Part shown: positions 33,242-39,469 of the stretch, in pieces
Layout: each line of letters starts with the position of its first letter
Numbering within the stretch: the first letter of the stretch is position 1
Assembly (NCBI GenBank): GCA_003249785.1
Contig: QKIB01000012.1
Span: forward strand, 1-39,469
Direction of reading: 5' to 3'
DNA: 39,469 nt
From: Acholeplasmatales bacterium
GTDB lineage: Bacteria > Bacillota_I > Bacilli_A > Acholeplasmatales > Acholeplasmataceae
Notes under the pieces: generated by a model
What the model was told of the DNA's origin: nothing
The model's database searches: none
What the model saw: only the letters and a program-made list of their open reading frames with translations
Program-made: the position numbers and the translations under genes

Positions 33242-33839
33242 GGTGTGTTATCCTTCCTATCAATTGATAAATTGGACCAAGTTTTCTCTTTTTGATTTCA
33301 TACTCGGTCATATAACTTGATTCTGGCAAATCATATTCAATGGATTCGATTAGCATATAAGGATGCATATATTCAATGCTGTTGTCAAATAGATCAATAT
33401 GATCAGTTCTAAACTGTATAAAGGCCTGATTTTTAAGAATCACTTGATATTTTTCTAGAAATCTAGGAAAAGTCAATCTTCTCTTATGATGTTTCTTTTT
33501 TGGCCATGGATCAGAAAAATTGAGATAAAGACCGTCGATAGATTGTGGACTGAAGTAATTTAAAAGTCCTTCTGCATCTCCTAAGACGATTGTCAGATTC
33601 GTAAGATTGATTTCATTCTTCTTTTCTAGGATACGATAGCATACATTGATGTTGACTTCCATTGCTATATAATGATTTTCAGGATGGTCTTTGGCTATCG
33701 ATGTAATAAAAAGACCTTTGCCGCTGCCGATTTCCAGAAACGTTGGTCTATGATCAATTGGAATCTGTTCTACGTCAACAACAACATCTTGCTCTTTGAG
33801 CAACACTTGATTCACATATTTTAAATGTTTTTGTCGCAT
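33222..33839 (-). CDS. trmB: tRNA (guanine(46)-N7)-methyltransferase TrmB
   Basis: A 205-aa SAM-dependent methyltransferase that makes m7G46 in the variable loop of tRNAs. The SAM loop is FLEIGSGKGLF (about residues 34-44), and the family signature is NFSDPWPKKKHHKRRL (about 106-121), followed by FRTDH. Starts with ATG and GGGAGG. It overlaps the M42 gene by 20 nt. The ptsH terminator lies immediately upstream, and no clear separate promoter was found, so read-through from ptsH is possible. Confidence 0.95.
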   Translation of the reverse strand: MRQKHLKYVNQVLLKEQDVVVDVEQIPIDHRPTFLEIGSGKGLFITSIAKDHPENHYIAMEVNINVCYRILEKKNEINLTNLTIVLGDAEGLLNYFSPQSIDGLYLNFSDPWPKKKHHKRRLTFPRFLEKYQVILKNQAFIQFRTDHIDLFDNSIEYMHPYMLIESIEYDLPESSYMTEYEIKKRKLGPIYQLIGRITHHAKETL

Positions 33840-33856
33840 TTGACCTCCCTATAAAA

Positions 33857-33885
33857 CTCAAAAAAGTGGTAGGATCTACCACTTT
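33857..33885 (-). terminator. Terminator of the EIIB-like/ptsH operon
   Basis: AAAGTGGTAG/CTACCACTTT 10-bp stem, loop GAT, with T-run on the minus strand, 6 nt after the ptsH stop. Confidence 0.85.
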
Positions 33886-33891
33886 GATTTA

Positions 33892-34161
33892 TTAAACGAT
33901 TTTGCCTAAATTTTCAGAAATGATGAAATCTGCAATCGCTTCGATTGCTTTTTCAGAATCACTTCCTGAAACGATAATCTTGATGAGTTCGTCTTTGTAG
34001 ATTCCAAGTGACATCAAACCCATGATTGATTTTAAGTTGACGGTTTTATTCAAGGCAGTCAGTTCAATATCAGAATGAAATGACATCGCGAGATTGACCA
34101 GACGAGTCGCTGGTCTGGCATGAATGCCAAATTCAGATGTGATTAAGAATGCTTGTTCCAT
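33892..34161 (-). CDS. ptsH: HPr, phosphocarrier protein of the PTS
   Basis: An 89-aa HPr with the phospho-accepting histidine in GIHARPATRLV (His14 here, His15 in the standard numbering) and the HPr-kinase site Ser45 (Ser46 standard) in NLKSIMGLMSLGI. It transfers phosphate from EI to EIIA domains; when Ser-phosphorylated, it acts as corepressor for CcpA. No ptsI gene is next to it. The start overlaps the stop of the EIIB-like gene (TAATG), so the two are translated together. Confidence 0.96.
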   Translation of the reverse strand: MEQAFLITSEFGIHARPATRLVNLAMSFHSDIELTALNKTVNLKSIMGLMSLGIYKDELIKIIVSGSDSEKAIEAIADFIISENLGKIV

Positions 34162-34529
34162 TAATTTTCCTCTTTTCTATTTTCATTTAGAAATGATATA
34201 ACTTCTGCCGTATGATGTTTAACAAACAGAGTCAACTGATTACCTTTAACAAATGCAGGTACATTGATTTTAGTCAATAAATCCGCTTTGACATTCTTGA
34301 TGGACTTAACAGCCAATTGGATACGTTGATGTTCACTTTGAACATCTAAGATATTCTTTTTGCCACCTAAAGCTTCCAATAATTCATCCAAATAAATAGG
34401 TTCAAGTTCAGTGGGTTTCTTTTCTGGCTTTTTGCGTAATAAAATCAATGTTACTACAGCCGTAATAATCAGAATGATTGCACCTGAAATCAGAATGAAA
34501 TTGGTGTTGAATGTCAGCCCTATGTTCAT
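34161..34529 (-). CDS. Membrane-anchored degenerate PTS EIIB-like protein
   Basis: 122 aa when started at the ATG at 34529 (GGAG at 8-nt spacing); the track start at 34580 lies over the promoter. One membrane helix (about 9-31), a Lys/Pro-rich spacer, then residues about 46-115 align to the glucose-type EIIB domain: LDELLEALGGKKNI, later the conserved Arg in QRIQLAVKSI and GNQLTLFVK. The phosphorylatable Cys of DACITRLR is Glu66 here, so it cannot carry phosphate on a Cys. It is coupled to ptsH, so a role sensing or interacting with HPr is a reasonable inference. Alignment is by eye. Confidence 0.6.
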   Translation of the reverse strand: MNIGLTFNTNFILISGAIILIITAVVTLILLRKKPEKKPTELEPIYLDELLEALGGKKNILDVQSEHQRIQLAVKSIKNVKADLLTKINVPAFVKGNQLTLFVKHHTAEVISFLNENRKEEN

Positions 34530-34546
34530 AATCATTTCTCCATACA

Positions 34547-34563
34547 AATAGATTATATCTATT
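34547..34563. promoter_or_regulatory. Inverted repeat over the -10 of the EIIB-like/ptsH promoter
   Basis: AATAGAT TAT ATCTATT, a perfect 7-bp inverted repeat centred on the -10. Possibly an operator; no regulator is known. Confidence 0.35.
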
Positions 34564-34580
34564 TTTGATTGATAATTCAA
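34552..34580 (-). promoter_or_regulatory. Promoter of the EIIB-like/ptsH operon
   Basis: Minus strand TTGAAT (34575-34580), 17-bp spacer, TATAAT (34552-34557), beginning right after the queA stop. Confidence 0.65.
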
Positions 34581-35597
34581 TTATTTTATTAACATTGCAT
34601 CTCCAAAAGAGAAAAATCGATAATCATGCGTAATCGCATATTGATATGCTTTTTGAATCATTTCGGTACCTGCCAATGCACTCACGAGCATGATCAGCGT
34701 TGATTTTGGAAGATGAAAGTTCGTGATTAACTGATCAACAGCTTTAAATGCATAGCCAGGATAAATGAAAATCCCTGTTTGATATGTTCCACTATGAAAG
34801 CCATCATCATAATTGCTTTCAATGGTTCGTAAGGATGTTGTACCAACACAAACAATCTTTTTCCCAGTCAGAATTGCCTGATTTAACCTAGTTGCGCTTT
34901 CTTCAGAAAGCGTGTAGGTTTCTTCATGCATAAGATGCTCTTCAACAAGATCTACAGAAACCGGTCTAAATGTACCTAGACCTACAGATAATGTCACCGG
35001 AATAATTTCAATACCTTTCTGTTTGATTTTTTCAATCAAAGGTTTTGTAAAGTGAAGTCCTGCTGTTGGAGCTGCAGCACTTCCGGGGTCTTTTGCATAA
35101 ACTGTTTGATAACGATCCTGGTCCGTGAGTTGTTCTGTAATATATGGGGGAAGGGGCATGGTTCCCAGTTTTTCTAATTTCTCAATCAAAATGCCTTCGT
35201 AATGTAGAGTGAATACACGTAAGCCTTCATCTTTAATTTCAATACATTCTGCAACCAATAAATCACCAAAATGGATCTTTGTTCCTAGCTTAACACGTTT
35301 TGCCGGTTTGGTTATCGCTTCCCATTGATTCGTAAGAGTTTCCTTTAGCAACAAAACTTCAATCACTGCATTGGTTTCTTCTTTGATACCCATTAAGCGA
35401 GCTGGAATGACTTTCGTATCATTAATCACTAAGACACTATTTGAATCCAAAAGATCGACAATATCATAAAAGTGGCGGTCATCTAATGTTTTTGATTCTC
35501 TATTGACCACCAAAAGTTTTGAGTGATCTCTTTTTTCACTAGGATGTTGAGCTATTTTTTCTTTAGGCAGCTCAAAATCAAAATCTTTAACTTTCAT
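34581..35597 (-). CDS. queA: S-adenosylmethionine:tRNA ribosyltransferase-isomerase
   Basis: A 338-aa QueA, which moves the ribosyl part of SAM onto preQ1-tRNA to give epoxyqueuosine at the wobble position. The start [20 protein letters not shown] is the family opening; [13 protein letters not shown] and NFHLPKSTL are the conserved catalytic-core motifs. The ATG at 35597 is used (the track begins at a TTG two codons before) and overlaps the ruvB end by 11 nt. Order ruvA-ruvB-queA is common in Firmicutes. Confidence 0.96.
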   Translation of the reverse strand: MKVKDFDFELPKEKIAQHPSEKRDHSKLLVVNRESKTLDDRHFYDIVDLLDSNSVLVINDTKVIPARLMGIKEETNAVIEVLLLKETLTNQWEAITKPAKRVKLGTKIHFGDLLVAECIEIKDEGLRVFTLHYEGILIEKLEKLGTMPLPPYITEQLTDQDRYQTVYAKDPGSAAAPTAGLHFTKPLIEKIKQKGIEIIPVTLSVGLGTFRPVSVDLVEEHLMHEETYTLSEESATRLNQAILTGKKIVCVGTTSLRTIESNYDDGFHSGTYQTGIFIYPGYAFKAVDQLITNFHLPKSTLIMLVSALAGTEMIQKAYQYAITHDYRFFSFGDAMLIK

Positions 35598-36603
35598 CGT
35601 CAAACAATCCTTTGTAATACTTGATGCCTAAAGACTGGTAAGTCTTTTCTGTTGCAACACGACCACGGGCCGTACGTTTGATATACCCTTCTTGAAGTAG
35701 ATAGGGTTCATAAACATCTTCGATGGTTGTTACTTCTTCGCTGATGGTTGCAGATAATGTTTCAATACCCACGGGTCCACCACCGAACTTTTCAACGATA
35801 TTTCGCAAATATCGATAGTCCGTATGATCAAGTCCATTATGATCAATACCCAATTTGGCTAAGGCATGATTGGTAATATTTTCAGTTATTTTTCCATCAC
35901 CGATGATTTCTGCAAAATCTCTGACTCTACGAAACAATCGATTTGCAATTCTTGGTGTTCCACGACTTCGTTTCGCAAGAGAAATCACCGCATCTGGATC
36001 AATGTCATTTTGATAAACTTTGGATGTGCGTTCAACAATCTTTTTCAAATCGTCATTCGTATAATAAGAAAGACGTAGAACGACTCCAAATCGATCCCTT
36101 AATGGAGCCGATAAATCACCGAATCTAGTGGTTGCACCAATCAAAGTAAACGGAGGTAAATCAATCCGAATCGATCTTGATTCATGATCTTTCCCGATGA
36201 CGATATCTAAGACATAATCTTCCATTGCTGCATAAAGCACTTCTTCGACAAATCGAGGAAGTCGATGAATTTCATCTATAAAGAGCACGTCACCCGGATT
36301 GAGTGAACTCAAAACAGCAGCCAAATCACCACTGCGTTCGATTGCAGGACCACTGGTAACTTTGATATTTACACCAAGTTCATTGGCAATAATTTGTGCT
36401 AATGTGGTTTTTCCAAGACCTGGAGGTCCATATAAAAGAATATGATCAAGGGCTTCTTTTCGCTTTAGAGCAGCTTGTATGTAAACCGATAACATCTCCT
36501 TGATGTCATCTTGGCCAATATACTGGTCCAAGGTTTGAGGACGTAGCGATTGATCTTCATCTTCTTTGATTGACATGGCGGTTACAATACGTTCTTTATC
36601 CAT
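35587..36603 (-). CDS. ruvB: Holliday junction branch migration helicase RuvB
   Basis: A 338-aa AAA+ ATPase that drives Holliday junction branch migration with RuvA. Walker [11 protein letters not shown], Walker [10 protein letters not shown], sensor 1 LIGATTRFG and arginine finger region APLRDRFGV are all present; the C-terminal winged helix ends in [13 protein letters not shown]. It starts 7 nt after ruvA. No RuvC is expected in most Firmicutes; RecU or another resolvase would act elsewhere. Confidence 0.97.
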   Translation of the reverse strand: MDKERIVTAMSIKEDEDQSLRPQTLDQYIGQDDIKEMLSVYIQAALKRKEALDHILLYGPPGLGKTTLAQIIANELGVNIKVTSGPAIERSGDLAAVLSSLNPGDVLFIDEIHRLPRFVEEVLYAAMEDYVLDIVIGKDHESRSIRIDLPPFTLIGATTRFGDLSAPLRDRFGVVLRLSYYTNDDLKKIVERTSKVYQNDIDPDAVISLAKRSRGTPRIANRLFRRVRDFAEIIGDGKITENITNHALAKLGIDHNGLDHTDYRYLRNIVEKFGGGPVGIETLSATISEEVTTIEDVYEPYLLQEGYIKRTARGRVATEKTYQSLGIKYYKGLFDDES

Positions 36604-36610
36604 GGGTCAC

Positions 36611-37165
36611 CTACTTGATTAGCATTTGCAAAGCTTGTTTGATCATGATTTCAACAGGTTGATCATGATCGAGCTTCTTCATGACTTTCTTGATTTCAGC
36701 CTTTGAATAGCCCAAAGCACTGAGTGCATCTTCCACATCGTTTTTATGCGTTGGAATCAGTTCGTCTTCATCTTCCACGAGGTTGCCTTTGAGATCTAAA
36801 ATGATTTGTTGAGCACTTTTCAGTCCAATACCTGGAAATTTCATCAGATATTTCACATTACCTTCTTCAATAGCCAGAATAGTATCGTGAATTTGGTCTG
36901 TAGCAAGAATACTTAATGCACTCTTTGGACCGATGCCTGAGACGCCTATCAAACGAATAAACAGTTCTTTACTTTCTAAAGAACGGAATCCATAGAGATT
37001 ATTGATGTCCTCTCGGACATAATGATGCGTAAAAATGGTTGTTGTTTCACCTTTAAGGTAACTGTATGGATTTGGTGCGATGATTAAGTACCCGATGCCT
37101 TGATTTTCCACAACGATGTAACTGGGCTTGACTTCTGTAATTGTTCCTTCAATATATGCGTACAT
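36611..37165 (-). CDS. ruvA: Holliday junction DNA helicase RuvA
   Basis: A 184-aa RuvA with the three domains in order: OB fold (YAYIEGTITEVKPSYIVVEN), helix-hairpin-helix pair (LIGVSGIGPKSALSIL and FPGIGLKSAQQIILDL) that binds the four-way junction, and C-terminal RuvB-binding domain (DVEDALSALGYSKAEIKKVM). The ATG at 37165 with GGTGAT is chosen over the track start four codons earlier. It has an extended -10 promoter. Confidence 0.96.
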   Translation of the reverse strand: MYAYIEGTITEVKPSYIVVENQGIGYLIIAPNPYSYLKGETTTIFTHHYVREDINNLYGFRSLESKELFIRLIGVSGIGPKSALSILATDQIHDTILAIEEGNVKYLMKFPGIGLKSAQQIILDLKGNLVEDEDELIPTHKNDVEDALSALGYSKAEIKKVMKKLDHDQPVEIMIKQALQMLIK

Positions 37166-37199
37166 CAAAATCACCATACCTTACTTATCATTTCCTATA

Positions 37200-37208
37200 A
37201 TTATACCA
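37200..37208 (-). promoter_or_regulatory. Extended -10 promoter of ruvA-ruvB-queA
   Basis: TGGTATAAT on the minus strand, 35 nt before the ruvA start; no good -35. It is back to back with the promoter of the coiled-coil gene. Confidence 0.55.
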
Positions 37209-37244
37209 TTTTTACCCTGTTTTTTCTATCATATACTTTGATTA

Positions 37245-37253
37245 TGTTATAAT
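37245..37253 (+). promoter_or_regulatory. Extended -10 promoter of the coiled-coil gene
   Basis: TGTTATAAT, with no convincing -35. It places the RNA start near 37260, only a few bases before the presumed GTG start. Confidence 0.5.
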
Positions 37254-37264
37254 TATTTTAGGAC

Positions 37265-39469
37265 GTGATAGTTATCCAAAAGTTCGAATATTTGAAAACC
37301 TTTGAGAATGATTTGAAACAACAATTGAGTTCTGATAAAATCTATCTGCCAATTTCTAGAAAATTGGCGGCTCTTTTGCGTGATATCAATCCATTCCTCG
37401 AATCAATCGAACAAAATCAGCAAAGATTAAAGGCTGATTTTTTGCAAAAGAACTTGACGATCAACAAATCATATGCAGCTTCAATTGAGACTTTTCATCA
37501 GCATCTTAAGGCAGTTGAAGACAAAAATCATGCTGAAGTAGAGAAATTCCAAAAAGTTAAATTACAAAAATCGCATGATATCAATCTAAACCTCAAAGCT
37601 GAATTTGAACAAATTGACCAAAAAATCAATCAAGCCAACCAGAATACTGAGGAAAGCAAACAAAAGGCACAGACCACATATAAGCGTGAGTACGGTGCGA
37701 TTCAGAAGGTAATGAATGCAGCAAGAAAGACATACCAACAAAACACACTAGCAGTTGAAAATGAAAAGGAAGATGCTGTTTTAGCTATCGCTGAAGCGTA
37801 TGATGTTAAAATAAAGAATTTTGATGAAGAACTCATTAAAATGAACCAGACACATGAAAATGAAGTTCGAAATATCAATGAGGACAGCAAACAAGTTTCC
37901 ATTGAAAATGATGAGACATACCTAGTTATCAAAAATACATATACTCAGCTATCCATCCAACTCAATAAGAAGATCAATGTCATCAAGAAAAAAGAACAGC
38001 AAACCATTGATCAAATTGACAAGACTTATCAGACAAACTTAAAACCCATTACAAAAGCTATTGATAGCCTCAAGCAGGAGTATCAGGAAGCACAAAACAA
38101 ATCTTTGGCGAAATATACCGAAAAACTCACAAGTCTGAATGTGATATTTGATGTGCAAAAACAGTCTTATGAAGCGAAAAAATCGAGAATAATCCATGAC
38201 TCTAATGAAGCCATCACTTTGCTGAACAGCAAACTCTCTGCATACCGTGAAACCATTCAGAAAGAAAAATTATTGACATCAAGAAAAATGCGTGATGAAA
38301 TCAAATCCATGGAGACACCCGCTGAAAAAGATAAACATAATCGAAATCTGACTAAAGCACTCAATGCATTTGATAACGAACTTAACAAACAAATCATCAG
38401 AACCAATAAAGATATTTTAGACAAACAACGTGAACAACAACGTTTGCTATATATCCATGATCAAAAACACTTAAAGGAAATCAATGAGTGGCGTTTGAAA
38501 AAAGTCATTTATGAATATGAGAAAAAACAAGAATTCGCTAAGATTGACCTCAACTTTCATTTCAATCTCTCGACATCTGAACAACAACTTAAACTGTTAG
38601 AAGCTAACTATAATTATCAAAAAGAAGTTGAGATACTTAATTTAAACAAAGATCTTCTTCCACTAGAATTCCAGCTTGCTATTGCTGCAGCTGTTCAGGA
38701 GCGTGAACTGAATTTACTAGCAAATGATGCACACCTTTCTATTGCCGATTCCAAATACAAGGAAAGCATTCTTGAACTTGAGTTGAAGAAAAACAAAGCA
38801 CTGATCGAACTTGAAAAAGAGAAAGCGGTCGCGCTTTATCAAGCTGATACTCAAGTACTGAACATCAGCATTCAACTGGAATTGGAAAAAGAAAAAATCA
38901 AACGTGACTTTGTCTTGAACGAACAGGAGCTAAGAATTGAGTTAAATCAAGCAATGCTCAACCGTGCTATTGCTTCTGCTGATTATGAACGTTCAAATGA
39001 ACTACTTCAAATCGAAAGTGATAAGGAACTGATTTTAATCGAAAGCAAATTCCAACTGGATGTCATAAAGACAGATGCACTTCGTGAAGAACGCAAACGA
39101 GAATATGTCATTAATGAAGCAAGATATAAAAACCAGCAAAAGATGAGCAATGAAAAAGCAGCACGATTCCTGAAAATCTATCGCACAGAGCTCGAATTCA
39201 ATCAAGAACAATCCGAAGACTTCATCAAAATCATGATGATGTATTATCGCTTGATGCTTGAATTAAAGAACCAATTGATTCAACTCTATCATCTACCTGC
39301 TCATCCAGAAGTCTTCAAAGGTACGTTGCATATTTTATCAAAATTAATCAAGGAACTCAAAGATTCCATGATTTATATTCTTGAACAATTCCAAGAAATT
39401 GATCAGGAATATTACATCAAAAAGATCGAAGATCTTACTGGATACAAATATATGCTTAAGCATGAAGAT
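37265..39469 (+). CDS. Very long coiled-coil protein, 3' end outside the window
   Basis: Missing from the ORF track because no stop occurs before the window end. The frame is open for 735 codons (2205 nt, ending on a codon boundary) from GTG at 37265. No ATG is found near the 5' end; AGGA lies just before the GTG, with short spacing and a possibly near-leaderless RNA, so the start is uncertain. The translation is almost wholly heptad-like, rich in Glu, Lys, Gln, Asn, Leu and Ile (YQQNTLAVENEKEDAVLAIA; LELELKKNKALIELEKEKAV), with few Gly, Pro or Trp and no signal peptide or P-loop. Such proteins may serve as cytoskeletal, SMC-like or scaffold factors. No family is recognised. Confidence 0.85.
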   Translation, partial: MIVIQKFEYLKTFENDLKQQLSSDKIYLPISRKLAALLRDINPFLESIEQNQQRLKADFLQKNLTINKSYAASIETFHQHLKAVEDKNHAEVEKFQKVKLQKSHDINLNLKAEFEQIDQKINQANQNTEESKQKAQTTYKREYGAIQKVMNAARKTYQQNTLAVENEKEDAVLAIAEAYDVKIKNFDEELIKMNQTHENEVRNINEDSKQVSIENDETYLVIKNTYTQLSIQLNKKINVIKKKEQQTIDQIDKTYQTNLKPITKAIDSLKQEYQEAQNKSLAKYTEKLTSLNVIFDVQKQSYEAKKSRIIHDSNEAITLLNSKLSAYRETIQKEKLLTSRKMRDEIKSMETPAEKDKHNRNLTKALNAFDNELNKQIIRTNKDILDKQREQQRLLYIHDQKHLKEINEWRLKKVIYEYEKKQEFAKIDLNFHFNLSTSEQQLKLLEANYNYQKEVEILNLNKDLLPLEFQLAIAAAVQERELNLLANDAHLSIADSKYKESILELELKKNKALIELEKEKAVALYQADTQVLNISIQLELEKEKIKRDFVLNEQELRIELNQAMLNRAIASADYERSNELLQIESDKELILIESKFQLDVIKTDALREERKREYVINEARYKNQQKMSNEKAARFLKIYRTELEFNQEQSEDFIKIMMMYYRLMLELKNQLIQLYHLPAHPEVFKGTLHILSKLIKELKDSMIYILEQFQEIDQEYYIKKIEDLTGYKYMLKHED

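Noticed and set aside
37702-37932. 76-aa minus-strand ORF at the right end
   Set aside because: It is the antisense of the long plus-strand coiled-coil frame, which stays open to the window end.

Overview
The window reads as one ordinary chromosomal segment of a low-GC, AT-rich bacterium on the Firmicutes/Mollicutes branch. TGA is used as a true stop (for example, the ends of copA and copZ lie inside ATGA overlaps), which rules out the Mycoplasma/Spiroplasma genetic code. The gene set (parE-parC followed by a ThrRS-like nucleoside kinase, LemA with a large membrane partner, UPF0154, two M42 peptidases, an ECF-type S component beside coaX, ruvAB-queA, no cell-wall genes in view) fits an Acholeplasma-like or Izemoplasma-like Tenericute best. 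A small-genome Erysipelotrichia-type Firmicute remains possible. This placement is inference; no marker search was run.

Layout. 1-2400: a 3-hydroxyacyl/short-chain dehydrogenase (cut by the window edge) and an acetyl-CoA acetyltransferase diverge from a TetR regulator across a regulatory region with a palindromic operator candidate and two cre-like sites. 2391-3503: a small DUF2892 membrane protein and a stand-alone divergent EF-Ts. 3575-10876: operon parE-parC-nucleoside kinase-unknown 350-aa protein. 11011-13890: plsY, a prenyltransferase-fold orphan, UPF0154 and a membrane protein. 13909-16422: LemA plus a 600-aa two-TM partner. 16562-19469: copA-copZ-rsmD. 19552-20610: M42 peptidase. 20660-20810: a structured small RNA candidate with its own promoter. 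20921-22378: membrane protein. 22438-24020: infC-rpmI-rplT with an attenuator-like leader. 24033-26648: a four-gene exported-protein/ABC transporter cluster whose ATPase gene is frameshifted. 26732-29657: pgm and pepP. 29717-31249: ECF S component and coaX. 31347-33839: trmB, second M42 peptidase, aldo/keto reductase. 33892-34529: HPr and a membrane-anchored degenerate EIIB-like protein. 34581-37165: ruvA-ruvB-queA. 37265-end: a very long coiled-coil protein, open at the window edge and missing from the ORF track.

How parts work together. The HPr gene encodes the regulatory serine used for CcpA-type catabolite repression, which gives meaning to the cre-like sites in front of the thiolase operon. 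Pantothenate uptake (S component) and phosphorylation (CoaX) are paired. Translation genes infC-rpmI-rplT appear to be controlled by a terminator/antiterminator switch in the leader and by an AUU start codon.

The least explained items are the roughly 150-nt RNA at 20660-20810, the L20 protein carrying an extra Rho-N/SAP-like domain, the EIIB-like protein with Glu in place of the phosphocysteine, and the exported-protein/ABC cluster. No tRNA, rRNA, CRISPR array, insertion sequence or prophage was seen.
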